The notes beneath the pieces are model-generated. The model worked only from the letters and a program-made list of their open reading frames with translations, was not told the origin of the DNA and did not search any database. The position numbers and the translations under genes are program-made. Below, piece after piece: positions 1 to 10,945 of a stretch of 64,000 nt of DNA. The stretch comes from Hippasteria phrygiana (taxonomy: Eukaryota; Echinodermata; Asteroidea; Valvatida; Goniasteridae). The stretch covers positions 992,001-1,056,000 of the forward strand of contig JAZGUH010000371.1 in assembly GCA_037893225.1 (NCBI GenBank). The letters run 5' to 3'. The stretch's first letter is position 1. The number at the start of each line of letters is the position of its first letter.

Positions 1-179
1 CCAGGGTCTACTTTCAGTTCTGTAAGCGTATTGCTCGAACACTATGGGGACGAGGTTGACGCGTACTGTACTACCGAATTAAGTACATGTGTGTGCAGGC
101 TACTGACGGAATTTGCGAACTAAACACTCCGACTTCGTTACAAAATTGCGGTAAAATTTAAGGTCAAAACTCGGGCCGA

Positions 180-307
180 GTCCTCGAGCTGGTCGAGTCC
201 TTATTGTCCGAGTCCGAGTCCGAGTCCTGACTGTCCGAGTCCGAGTCCGAGTCCGAGTCCGAGTCCTTGAAAATCGGGACTCGAGTCCGAGTCCGGACTC
301 GAGTCCT
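180..307. repeat. Hexanucleotide tandem repeat (CCGAGT)n
   Basis: About 20 imperfect units of the six-base word CCGAGT/CGAGTC fill this stretch, with interruptions near 203 and 228. The apparent Arg-Thr and Gly-Leu open frames on the minus strand are translations of this repeat and are not genes. Confidence 0.9.
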
Positions 308-386
308 CCAGCACTGACGGATACGGCATGCATGTGGAATCGTTCAACACTGGAAAATGTATTTCCAGATACCTTAAGTAATATCC

Positions 387-1322
387 GTGGAAAGAATAAA
401 TCAACCGTCAACAGAAGTCTTGCATTTGCCACTGATAAACAACTTATGGACCAATAGTTCTACACTGAGGGAGCTTTCTGCAATACCTGGAACTATTTTA
501 AATCAAGTTAAATCAGCCAAGCCACTGTACCATCCCCACAGCAAATGCGCAGTTGCGCACTACGAGACCATGAACTGCACATTACCAACAAGCAGTGCCC
601 TGCATGCCTCATGACCTATGAGAAATATGTACATGTCTCAACTGCCGATGCTGCAATGCTTGCCCGATCCACTGTTAATCGGAAGTCTGCACTGTGGACA
701 TCACAAAGAAAACTCGGAATAACGAGCAGTACAGCAGCCAGTGTTCCTAAGAAAGTGGACATGGACCCTGCCAAGTGGATAAAAAAATAATTTAAGTCAA
801 CAATTTCAAGGGAATTCAGCAACATGCTATGGACAGGAACATGAAGCAGTTGCTCGTGAGCAGTTTGAGAGGTACACTGGTAAACATGTGGAAACAACTG
901 GTCTGGTTGTCAATCCAGAGGAAAGCTGACTAGGAGCCAGTTTAGATGAAAATACCATCCTTGAAATTAAGTGCCCCCACACAACAAAAACTGTCTAAAT
1001 ATGGTTCTGTCCATGGCTTGATAAACAGTAGACAGTATGACGTGATGAGAGTTAAGGATGGATGTTTCTGTTACGAGAGACAACAGCAGCAAGTGGCTAC
1101 TACACACAAGTACAGATTGCTATGTTTTGTTCACGCAGGAAAATGTGCAAGTTCATGATGTGGTCCCAGACTGATTATGTTATTGTAGATGTGATGTATA
1201 ATGAAGAATGGGTAAATAACAGAATTTCACAGCTGAGAGAATTCTATTTCTTACATCTACTGCCAGCCCTTACGGATAATATTGCTAGAGGAGATCTACA
1301 CGTAATCGACTTCAAATGCTGA
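387..1322 (+). pseudogene. YqaJ-type recombinase/exonuclease relic of a DNA transposon
   Basis: Three reading frames together cover a YqaJ (lambda-exonuclease-like) domain. A segment with 'RKLGITSS' lies near 690-740. The frame-0 stretch carrying YGQEHE at 828-845 matches the glutamate-bearing motif that follows it in the family. The hallmark D...ILEIKCP is at 945-977. The later 'GYYTQVQIAMFC' and 'DYVIVDV' segments are read at 1092-1205. The copy is dead: frames change near 600 and 790, and the main frame has stops at 927-929 (TGA) and 996-998 (TAA). YqaJ nucleases are known as accessory proteins of ISL2EU-type DNA transposons, and a transposase of that type lies on the opposite strand at 5.2-6.4 kb. 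The two may be the convergent genes of one element, later split by a LINE. The family assignment is firm; membership of one element is inference. Confidence 0.8.
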
Positions 1323-2530
1323 AATGGAATGGATATTGTTACGGTCTAAAAATCTCCAGAATATCCGCAAATAGAAATTACTAGAAAAAAGCCTGAATTT
1401 TCTCAGATGCAACAAAGAAATCAAACAAGATCCCACTGATATAAAGAACAAAGAAACAGTGTGATTTAATAATGAGAATATTCGAGAATCAATAGGGTTT
1501 AACAAGTGTAGAATTAAGAAAAGATCTTATACAATATATAACTTAAAAGATCTTACGGGCGAGGACTTATGGGTGAGGGCTCGGACGACTTGGGCAGCTC
1601 TGCAATGGGCTTGGGCGAGGACTTGGACGGCTTGGGCATTCAGCAACGGACAAGGACAGCTCCAATAATGCGAGCGAATACAGTTCTTTGACGAGCTGGA
1701 ACACGGGGCGAATTCACCTGCAAAACAGCCGAAGAGAGACGAAAACAGCGGGGGAACGACACCAACTGGCTCCCGTCGCGAAAATATGGGGATATGAGAC
1801 CCCAAATAATGAACCGACGACAGTTCACAAATAAATGTCTCTTCCGGGAATAATACTCGGCTCTAACTCTCCAGACGCTCCTGCAGACTAGTCATATACA
1901 GGTCACAGGTCCGGATAAAACTGCTCAATGAACTCAACGAAATTCTCCGTCCGTCGAAATCTCGAGTCCACCGTCGAAAATCAAGTCCTGGTTCTATTCT
2001 GAAATTTGCCCGTATATAAAGGATTTCATTCATTGCAGAGATTACTAGAAATTCTAGAGAATCGTACAAATTACGTCACATTCAAAAATTATCTTTTACA
2101 CATGTTCTCGAAACGCCTAGCGTACACGAGATTGACCTGGCGTATGTGAGATAGACCTATACAGAAACTTCTGGAACATATGCTTCGCGTAAACAACTCT
2201 GGCCCATTCATAAACAAATTAGGGTCAGCCGAGGTCGCACGTGTATGCAAATAAGTGGCGCGTGGCCTCGCCGGTTGTACATACCAGAGGGCGTATATAC
2301 ATTCCGTGAGGGGAATTTCCTAACACTGGCAGCATTTACTTGTGTACATAACAATATCTACAAACAAAAATATAGACAAGATCCAAAAATTCAGTTTCAA
2401 GCAAAATAAAAACCACTAGTTAAATGTATCCTGTGAGCACAAGTGGAAGTTGGGAAAAAGCTTGCACTGTATTGTTTGTGTTTCGTGACTGCAAGTTGAA
2501 TAACAATTTTAACTCAAGAAAAATCTAGCA
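1323..2530. other. Non-coding stretch with degenerate GGCTTGGGC/GGACTTG words
   Basis: No supported gene. Between 1558 and 1640 a purine-rich sequence repeats words such as GGGCTTGGGCGAGGACTT. It looks like a decayed relative of the CGAGTC repeat at 180-307. The rest is unremarkable. Confidence 0.4.
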
Positions 2531-2540
2531 GTTTAAATAA

Positions 2541-2550
2541 CCCTCCTATA
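2541..2550 (+). mobile_element. Left remnant of a TTAA-type miniature element split by the LINE
   Basis: CCCTCCTATA preceded by AATAA is the same start as the intact 140-bp element at 16996-17135. The matching internal part resumes after the LINE tail at about 4317. A chance match cannot be excluded because only about 12 bases are shared on this side. Confidence 0.5.
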
Positions 2551-4316
2551 CCGGATGGCATCAGTGTTAAAATGATTAAAATTGCTTCCCCTTATATTAC
2601 TAAATCTTTAACTTATATTTTTAACCTCTCCATAACATGCGAGCAATACCCTAAAGATTGGAAACACGCCTTGGTAACACCAATTCACAAGGGAGGAGAT
2701 AAATGTAGTACAGGTAATTATCGGCCTATTTCTATACTGCCAATTATCTCTAAGATTCTAGAAAGATGGGTGCACTCGGCAGTATATAGCTACCTCGATG
2801 ATAACAATTTGATACCTAGTTGCCAATCGGGATTTAGACCCTTGCACTCAACTGAAAGCACTCTACACGATTTAACAAACAAGTGTTTTGAGGCTATGGA
2901 GCAAGGTGAAGTTACAGGTAGCGTGTTCATAGATCTCAGTAAAGCTTTTGATTGTGTGGATCATGTAATCCTACTAGGCAAATTGAAGAAGCTGAATTTG
3001 TCATCTTCTGGAATTAATTGGTTTAAGTCGTACCTAGACGGTCGTAGTCAGTCTGTAAATATTAAGCGCACAATATCGAAGGTCTTGCCCATAGACATAG
3101 GCGTTCCACAAGGGTCGATCTTAGGGCCACTTTTATTCATTGTTTATAGTAGTGATTTTCCATCCTGTATACCCCAAAATTGCAACTTATTTATGTATGC
3201 AGATGACTCCACGTTAACTTGTAGCTCCTCTAGTATTAACGAAATAGAAAGGAACTTGAATGTAGCTCTTGCTAGTTTTCACAACTGGTGCCAAAGAAAC
3301 AAACTAGCATTAAATGCCAACAAAACCAAATGTATGCTTATTGGTTCAAGGCAGAAAATATCCAACGTCGACCTGAACGTGTGCATTGCTGATAAGGTTA
3401 TCGAAAAAGTGAAATCTTGTAAATGCTTGGGTGTAGTTGTTGATGAAACATTAAGTTGGGGTACACATGTTGAATACGTAAGAAAGACTGTTTCGTCTAA
3501 ATTGGGTGTGTTAAACAGAATTCGTGATTACGTTCCCCAAAGCAGCCTGCACACACTCTTTGTAAGTTTAGTTATGCCATCTTTAGAGTATTGCTGTGGG
3601 GAGGAAGGTACATATCTCACGACAATACCCTCAACAAATGTCTCAAAAGAGCCGCACGGATAATCCTTAAATGTACCTCCCTCACCCCCTCAGCTGATAT
3701 GTTTGCCAGACTAAATTGGATTCCTTTTAAAGAAAGAGTTCAGTCCAAAAAGGCTATCTTTGTACATGACAAATCTGTTTACACCACTTACAGTGATTCG
3801 TGAAACACGACAATCGACCCAAATGGCACTGAAAGTTCCTTTCGCCAAAAAGGAATGCTACGTGACAAGTTTCGCTGTGAGTGGTGCCAGTATATGGAAT
3901 AATCTGCCTGAACAATTGAGAACCATAAACTCCTTAAGTACATTTAAATCGGAGCTACGTAAAGCCATCTATCAGTGATATTTCTGTCATTTACGCTGAT
4001 CTGCGGAGTTATAAACTTGGTTGCCAAAATACTTTGGAGCCGGATGGGAATTTCCCCTTGTTTTTCACCCTAAAAATTATTTTTCGTGGGTTTTTCGCCC
4101 ATCCCGTAAATCAGCAATAGGCTTCTGGAGAGTTGAAAAGTTAACCGAAAATATATTTATTTGTGTAAACATTATTTTATTTGTTTAAATATTTTGTATG
4201 AATGTGTAAATATTCAGTTTTAACTAATAATATGCAGGGCCCCAATGGAAACCAGTTTTAAACTGTTTGGGCACACCCTGGGTAAAGAAATGTAATAAAT
4301 AAATACTTAAATAAAT
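2551..4316 (+). mobile_element. 5'-truncated non-LTR retrotransposon (CR1/L2-like group)
   Basis: The sequence starts abruptly inside the reverse-transcriptase region (…PDGIS) and ends with an AAATA-type tail at about 4290-4316. The endonuclease and the N-terminal half of ORF2 are absent, as expected for incomplete target-primed reverse transcription. Coding is read from 2551 to 3978 with frameshifts, followed by about 310 bp of 3' untranslated sequence. The next block of sequence (4317-4420) is homologous to a miniature element elsewhere in the window, so this LINE probably landed inside a copy of that element. Confidence 0.85.
2572..3978 (+). pseudogene. LINE reverse transcriptase, C-terminal half (frameshifted)
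   Basis: This is the RNA-directed DNA polymerase of the LINE (RVT_1 family). Visible motifs in order are NYRPISILP, GFRPLHSTES, FIDLSKAFDCVDH with the first catalytic aspartates, GVPQGSILGPLLF, and the catalytic YADD box at 3196-3207 (about residue 209 of the frame that opens at 2572). The thumb region follows. The frame breaks near 3595, where the protein continues in a second frame, and again near 3775. A third frame carries the typical C-terminal block FAVSGASIWNNLPEQLR up to a stop at 3976-3978. The WN-LP-LR tail and the overall motif spacing place it with CR1/L2/Jockey-like LINEs; the exact clade was not resolved. Two frameshifts and the missing endonuclease mean it is inactive. Confidence 0.88.
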
Positions 4317-4420
4317 AACTATCACAGCCTATCCAAACACCAACTCTCACAGTTTGTGTGTGTTTCAATCTGTCACTTGATAGGTTTTGATATATAGGGT
4401 AGCTGGCTCCATTTTGGCAT
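4317..4420 (+). mobile_element. Right part of the LINE-split TTAA-type miniature element
   Basis: From AACTATCACAGCCTAT onward this matches 17009-17118 almost base for base, including CAGTTTGTGTGTGTTTCAAT and TTTTGAT. Homology fades after ATTTTGGC near 4420, so the expected right end with GGGGGTTAA is missing here. Confidence 0.7.
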
Positions 4421-4719
4421 TGAACATGAACATGAACAACTTACTGCACCAGAAATATCACTGTTGCTGCTATGGATTGACCAATGACCATCACATTTTG
4501 AAAATAAAATTGATATTCAGGCAGCACCAAATGTATTGTGTCACTCAAGACTATAACATATCTATATGTTAAGTAGTCCAAACATGCGTGTTCCAATATT
4601 CCAGGAAGCCACCGACCTTTCCCTATTCCATCCATGGCATGCCCAATTAACACTATTCCCAACCCCCAGGGTGTGTGATTTTTTTTATTGAAATTGTTGG
4701 ATTCAGCACTTGAGATTAA

Positions 4720-4821
4720 CCCTAACCCTGTCAGACGCAGCACATTGCATTATGTGCTGCACTCTCCAGACAAGTCAATTTGACAAACTATGCAATCTGA
4801 TGCATCTTGGCAGGGTTAGGG
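4720..4821. mobile_element. 102-bp hairpin miniature element with TTAA target duplication
   Basis: TTAA (4716-4719) and TTAA (4822-4825) flank perfect 11-bp inverted ends CCCTAACCCTG / CAGGGTTAGGG. Inside lies a 9-bp stem GCAGCACAT / ATGTGCTGC with a 6-base loop. TTAA duplications with CCC-type ends are typical of piggyBac- and Kolobok-mobilised elements. No transposase is present in it. Confidence 0.8.
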
Positions 4822-4898
4822 TTAATTAAGGTGACAATCGCCATATCAGGAGCTTTTGAAACATGACCTACATTGAGCGAGGTACACAGTGTGCTCCA

Positions 4899-5095
4899 CA
4901 CAAAAAGTAGTCTTAGTTCCAAGACGTCCTTAGCGGTGCAACGTAGCGCGCACGGGTCAGAGCCGTACAGCACCCTCTACACACCCACACAAATGCCAAT
5001 TTGGCCTTGGCATGCGTGTGTAGAAGGCGCTGTACGGCTCTGACCGATGCGCACTACGTAAGGATGTCTTAGAACCAAGACTACACAAAAATGTG
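4899..5095. repeat. Large foldback (about 90-bp inverted arms)
   Basis: The arm from CACAAAAAGTAGTCTT (4899) is matched in reverse complement by the arm ending ACACAAAAATGTG (5095). Shared inner words include GGTCAGAGCCGTACAGC and CTACACAC, and the centre is near TGCCAATTTGGCC. A few substitutions distinguish the arms. It lies just downstream of the minus-strand transposase stop and may be a separate foldback element or part of that transposon's end. Confidence 0.8.
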
Positions 5096-5177
5096 CAGCC
5101 ACAAAAGATATAGAACAAAGTTCTAAATGTAAGTTTCCAGGAAATGTGTACTTTATGTTGGCAAGCCAAGATAAAAC

Positions 5178-6433
5178 TCAGTCCTCATCTACGAACACCC
5201 AATCATCATCGGACTCCGTGATAATTTCTTCAGCTGTTAAAGACTGTTGAATCAGTTTAGATTGCAAATTACACAACCCAGCACATACAGTGACAATGTT
5301 GTCCACATTCTTGACACGTCCTGGAATAACCGTCTTTAAGATCTTGTAACACTTAAGACGTCTGATGGCTCTTTCCACATGTATTCGAACATTCGCAAGT
5401 CTCCGCGTCCGTGTAACCTCTTCTTTAGGCAGTATGTGGTCCTTGTTGCCAGTGGTGAAAGCTGGGATGGATAATTTCACACCCGGTGGCAGAATGTCAT
5501 CAATAATAAATCCCTTGTCAGCAAGAATTTCATCACCAGGTTGTAAGTGCTGAATAATTCCTGAACTTTGAGTAATAAATTTGTCACTTGCACGCCCACC
5601 AAATAATTTTGATAAGTACATGACAAAACCGTTAGGTGCAATACAATAAAGTAACTACGTGTTGTGATGCTTATAATTTGAATAAGTCTGAGCACGTTGC
5701 TTCAGGTTCTGTGGTCTTTGCACAAATATTTATGTACAATCTGGAATAGTGTTCTAAGAAGCATCGTGGCCTGATCCTTTTCAGTGTCTCCCTTGAAGGC
5801 CAAAATATCAAGTTGTCACGCAGGAATCTTGCCATGAGCGGAATCCATTCACTGAAAATATGGCGTGCTGTCGACTTGGAAACTTTGAATCTTGTTCCCA
5901 AGCCAAAAAACAACAAACCAAGCCTGAGTCGCATCAGCACAAGTAAAAGTTGATTGCCCAAAAGCATCTTGAAATTTTGCAAATTTGGCAAAGTTGACAG
6001 GCATAGCACCAAGGCCCAAAATACCTGGATACTCAATCCAGTATAGAACTTGCTTACACCATCACCCATATCGGATGCGGATAATTCTGGAGAGGTGTCG
6101 GTCTGAGTTACTTTGGCACGAGTTTTGATGGGGCAACTGTCATCCTTAGCATATTTGTGATCAGCTTTGCTAAAATACCACTGTACTGATGCGTCTTTAC
6201 AAAGTTTACATGTACATGTTGCTTGGGAAGCAGACAACGGTTTCTTCACCGACAGAGGAAGTCTGTGGTTCATCCTCATGAAAGGCATGATCAGATGCAG
6301 ATTCTTGATCTTGAACTGTTGATTTCAACTTAGCATCCCGTCTCATTCTTGGGGCATGTCTCCCAGAAGGCAGCTGCAGTCTCTGCAATGAAATTAAAAC
6401 ACATCTATTGAGTTTCTGAAATTCATGTAACAA
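5178..6433 (-). pseudogene. DDE_Tnp_4 transposase relic (ISL2EU/THAP9-like group)
   Basis: Read on the minus strand, the N-terminal part (6288 to about 5740) has FYTGL, QLLLVLMRLRLGLL and a helix-turn-helix segment VSKSTARHIFSEW, as in the HTH_Tnp_4 region of this family. The first catalytic Asp is in DCT at 5739-5741 and is directly followed by a TAA (5730-5732), where the family usually has Glu. The reading then shifts frame and resumes with FVQRPQNLKQRAQTYSNYKH and LFGGRASDKF. The second Asp is in ADKGF (codon 5517-5519) and the catalytic Glu in RIHVERAIRRLK (codon 5373-5375). All three catalytic residues survive, but the nonsense codon, a stop after HHNT and the frameshift kill the gene. 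No THAP exon was recognised upstream at 6434-6850. The enzyme would cut and rejoin transposon ends in the nucleus. Confidence 0.85.
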
Positions 6434-6848
6434 GTAACAACATTCCCCTTGGGTTTACATCCCAACAAAAGTTATGAACATATACAATTATAGAACACCA
6501 GCTGAAAGGTTACATGTAGGTCAAAACATCCCCCATACATACATACGTACAGATATGACTGATGCTATTTCAATAGAAAAGTTACGGCGCTTAGCAGTGT
6601 CAAATGTAAAGACAATAGGGCGAGCCCATGAGTTGGTCTAATCGTACTGTTAGAGGGCGCACTGTTAATTTACGCGACACTGCACTATCCATTATCAGTC
6701 ACTATCATCTTAAAACAAGACTGTCAAATGCTGCATTTTTGTCAACGGTAACTTTTTGTGGATGCAAGTTTATTGTTCCCGTCCGTAAAACCCTTGACAC
6801 TGAAAGTAATTTACTGCAAAAATGCAGGCTGGACTTAAATCAGAACAT

Positions 6849-6968
6849 TATAGAGTACCGAAGTGATGACGTCAATCAATGCAATGTTTGGAACCAGAAT
6901 ACATTCTAAACTGCATGTGTTTGGAACCAGTTGCCGTGGCAACTGACGTCAGACTTCGGTACTCTATA
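6849..6968. mobile_element. 120-bp miniature inverted-repeat element, TA target site
   Basis: TATAGAGTACCGAAGT at the left is matched by ACTTCGGTACTCTATA at the right, and a TGACGTCA box lies just inside each end (GATGACGTCA and CTGACGTCAG). The ends sit on TA, which fits a Tc1/mariner-type target. TTTGGAACCAG occurs twice inside, and GTTGCCGTGGCAAC forms a small palindrome at 6930-6943. There is no coding content. Confidence 0.8.
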
Positions 6969-6969
6969 C

Positions 6970-8340
6970 CCCTAATGATCTTGATACAACAGGCCCATGC
7001 AACACCGGCGTGCTTTGTGTGCAACCTTTTACCGGTGCGGCATGTACATGTAATTGCAGCTGACCGTATGCATGAAAAACCTGATCGGCAACTTCGGCAA
7101 GTACCGGTATCGAATATTCAACTATTCGGTCAAACCCAGTTTTAAATACCCGAATACTAAATTTGTAAAAAAAAAAAAGAACAGCCCTAAACACACAATT
7201 TTTACCATGTCAATGGAGTAAACATATTTAGTAATAACGTTTCATTATTTGTCTAACTTACATGAGGTTTATATCCCATGTGCAGTGATGGATAGGGGTG
7301 AGTCTTGGTTGGTTTTCCATCAACAAATTTGATTGAGCAAACCTACATCATACATGTACAACAGGAAAGAAAAGTGATTAAACATAAAACAATCTAACAA
7401 ACTTTTTCGGCAACTTTTTTGTCAGATATGATGGTCATAGGGTCGAATGTTATTGTCCCTCATGGCCCTGTGTTGGCAAAAGATACACCCTTTGCCAAGT
7501 TGGGCACCAACATTTTGAAAAGGAGAATGCTGTTCTTGTTACATGTACTTTCCTTAAACATTCATTCTTGGATGAGTTGTTGTCAATTTCACAAAAGTGA
7601 GCAATACTGACAGCCTATAAAAATGATACCCAGATACTGGTTTCCGGTTTAAGAGCATGCTCAAATTTACCGTCTTAGTAGGGGACATTCCGGCAATAAG
7701 TTAAGTTTTATTTCTATACATGTAGGCGTAGGCTATACTTTTCATGCATGTAGGCCTACTATATCTGATTTCTCGGATGAAATTTAGAGACAATGGGTTG
7801 TATGGAAATTACATAGAAAGCAGACATCCAGAAATTCCAGGATTAATTCCCCTTGTAAGAAGGTATATGTACATGTCATATCGAATACCCCCCCCCCCCC
7901 CCACTGACGTTTGGGTGTTATGTGTGTTGCACAAGAAATCAGTGAGGGCATCTTTGAATTGATCGGTGCATACTCACTCTGCTATTTTTCGATGGATTAA
8001 AGTCCTTTCTGTTTCGAATCCACATATTCCGGCTGCTCAATGATGCTACTTTGGATTATTGGAATCACTGCAGGCTATCTGTGCAGCTGCCAGGGCTGCG
8101 AGTCACAATGCGTCAAAGGCGGGTGGACGTTGCAAACGGACTTTTTTCCAGTTTTGAAGCTTTTTGCTGTTATTTTTGCATCCGAACACTGCACATACTC
8201 TCCCTGAGCCACTATTGTCTTTGCTCATGTTGACGTTTTGCGGAAATCGTGCAATTAGCTAAAACACACACGAAATTATAACAAGATATGAAATTTCGCC
8301 TATGTCGATGCACACAAACTGCGTCCCAGCAATGGCGGAT
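6970..8340. other. Non-coding stretch
   Basis: No supported gene. It contains a 15-base C run at 7888-7902 and scattered ACATGTAC words. Several 60-90-codon open frames here show no recognisable domain. Confidence 0.5.
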
Positions 8341-10135
8341 TTAAAGAGCGCCACCTTGCGTCAAAAATACAGCGCTTCGGAAAAGGGGCAAACAAGATTC
8401 GTCTATATGTACGGGTAGGCCACAAGACAGTGCAATGAGAATGAGGTGGAATTTGTGAATGAGACCCTCATCCAGTCCACAAATTGAAGAGAAGATATTC
8501 TTTGCTTCAAATGCTCTGCGAGCTGTATTCCCGTCATTAGTGCTCCCAGCTCCCGGCTTTGGTTTATCCACCGTCAATCCAAGCTGAACTTTGAAACGTT
8601 CCTGAATCTCCTCTTTTCTTTTCGCCATTACTGCTTTGTCTTGATCGGACTGCATTTTCCATTTCTTCAGCGGAATTCTGTAAGCAATGTGAAGCAGCAT
8701 TTCAAAACAACGTATCCATTTATGAAGTGGGTACAACCCAAATCTGTGTTTATCCTCCACCGGTTGCGGTAGTTGATCGATGTTATTGAAGTCTTTGGGG
8801 GTTGCGCCACATATGTAGCATCGCATTGATTGATGACTTGGTTGATGTGATTGCGTTGATGACTTTTTCATCAACCATTGTCAAGTGCAGATCATAGTGT
8901 ACCTAAACAATGACAGTTTTGACTGTTCGCCTTCTGTTTCATGATCGGTGTCTAATTTAACAGAAATCGGTTTCAGTGCTTGAATTTCTGCCTCAATGCA
9001 TCTCTATTCTTCTTCATATAGTTCTGTTGTTTCTTTCTGGTATTTGAGATGAACTGGTCTGCAGAATCTCGTAGATGCTGGAACTGGATTGACCCAGATA
9101 AATCTGTCCTTCCATTTGAGTTGCAATGAAACAAGTGTCGTGCAAAACAAACTGGCGTCAGATGTATCTGTGGACGTGAATTTTTGCTTACATTCACTGT
9201 GACCTGATGAACCATCAAAACCCCATTAACATGTCAAATTGAAGGAGATAAGTTCTTCATCTTCCAGACTTTCAATTAGTTTATTTACTTCTTCCTTCTG
9301 TTGTTCAATAATTCGGAGAACAGTGTGGTCTAGTAGGTTTTGCAGTGGAACCCTCGCCGATTTCTCAGTGACGGCGATATCCTCAGGATAACATTTTTGT
9401 CTGGCCTCTCTAACCGCGTTGTACGAGCGGTAGATGTCTGCATGTTTTTCCTTAGCGGATGTCCTGAAAGTTTGATTAGAAGATTTGGTCATGTCAGTTT
9501 CTATCAATAGGGCTAATGCCTCATCTTACGTGTAGGGTTCTGGATCGGTAGACCGTTTTGAGATAAGTTTTCTCAGCTTTGTTGGTCTTGTGGGGGTCAT
9601 AAATGTAATTTGCAAAACATACCTTAAGTCCGGGTTTTTACCATAAGCCCCCTGAGAAACTGCAAAAAGAAGTTCACTTTGTCTTCGGTCTTGGGGGAGT
9701 GTCTGTGCTTTCCTCTGCTTGGAACGCTTTGACGAAGCCACCCAGCCTTCTTTTTTGACAACCCTTTGAAGTAGAATGTTTTGACGATTCCGCATCCTCA
9801 AATGTCACCCTTGGTTCGTTTGTTCCTCCTCGTTTTGAGAGCCAGTTATCCCCATCTGTGTGGAAACGCAATTCCCCTTTTAGCCAATCCGTGTTCTTAC
9901 TTTTAAAACTGCGTTTGTTTCGGCTGCTTTCTGCCCACTTCCTCTTGAATTTGTAAAGAAAATCCCGAATGGTCTTCGTCACTGACTGGCGAATCTCCTC
10001 TGGAATATCACATAGCTGTACAATGTGCACTTCCGAGAATAAATCTAGGCAACTATGACAGGAGAGTTCAGTGTTTGAAACATCACCAATACATGTGACC
10101 ACTTCAAATAATCGCTTTCTGGGTAAGGACGCCAT
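8341..10135 (-). pseudogene. RAG1/Transib-like DDE transposase relic, 3'-truncated
   Basis: Five overlapping minus-strand frames between 10135 and 8341 read as one decayed protein. The N-terminal part starts MASLPRKRLFEVV and is followed by KRSKQRKAQTL…RRQSELLFA and by REARQKCYPEDIAVTEKSA with LLDHT. The core then shows FDGSSGHSE (9193-9219, Asp codon 9214-9216), NPVPASTRFCRP (about 9055-9090), MVDEKV (Asp codon 8870-8872), the zinc-binding CYIC (8806-8820), a helical LHKWIRCFEMLLHIAYR segment, and GSTNDGNTARRAF (8509-8546). In known proteins these correspond to the RAG1 core: the D600 region (DGMGD), D708 in GYDEK, the CTLC zinc ligands and NGNFARKLM. The third catalytic residue (E962 in RAG1) would lie further downstream and is not found, so the copy is truncated near 8395. 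There are several frameshifts; one is a 4-base duplication (ATCA) just before the zinc motif at about 8827-8834. Assignment to the Transib/RAG1 superfamily rests on motif order and needs a profile search. Confidence 0.75.
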
Positions 10136-10940
10136 ATTGCATCAAGATACTGCCTATAAAAAGACTTTCAATGACGACCATTAATCAGGCATGAGAATCT
10201 TCCGGTTTAAACCGGAATTCCGGTGTTTTTTTCCTCCAAATTTGTGGTCTTCGAGTTCGATGTAATTTTGAAATAAAATTTGGGTGGTGAGTTGTAAAGG
10301 AGGTAATGTTGGATTACCACTCTGGAGCTGAAAATCTCCGTTTATTCCGAGTGAAATTTCTGAGTTGAGACATCGTTGACCCGAAATCTTGAACGGACAA
10401 CACGCGGTGTATTATACGCGACGCGGCATGGTCACGCGGCACGATGATGACTCGTCCGCAGAGCTAGCGCGTGAAGCTTAGTGCGGCATGCATCGTGCAT
10501 GCTGTGTCAATGTCCAGCCGCGAAAACTTGCACATGCGGCAAATACATTATGGACTCGTATGGAAAAACCCGACTGAGCGTGCGTATTGCAATATTGGGC
10601 AGAGCGAGTCCGTTGTTTGGGGGACCTTAAATCATGCAACACCGAAATTTATAGTCGGGTCCCACCATTGTTATTCTGTGTGTTATTCATGCACCAAGTC
10701 TAGTAGCTAGACACGCATGCTTACATGAAATTGTAAAACTTCAAGTTGTATTTGTGCTCGACAAGATTGGCACAAACTGAAATCGGCAACTTGAAGATTT
10801 GTCCACAAAATCCCGCCGATAACAAACAAACAGTTGGATCAACAAGGATAGTCAATTATTTCAATTAAAATTTTCTAAAAATTGCGACAAGAAGTGGACC
10901 AGCGATTTAGTGTGCCATGTGCAATAAACGGATGTGTGCA
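10136..10940. other. Non-coding stretch with CpG-rich segment
   Basis: No supported gene. A self-complementary sequence TTCCGGTTTAAACCGGAA lies at about 10200-10217. 10390-10500 is rich in CpG (GCGACGCGGC, CACGCGGCACG). Nothing else is recognised. Confidence 0.5.
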
Positions 10941-10945
10941 TAATT

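Noticed and set aside
100..432. Arg/Thr-rich and Gly/Leu-rich minus-strand open frames
   Set aside because: They are translations of the CCGAGT hexanucleotide repeat.
8104..8110. CACAATG as a possible RSS-like end of the RAG1/Transib-like element
   Set aside because: No matching inverted heptamer was found beyond 10140, no nonamer is clear, and a 7-base word is common by chance.
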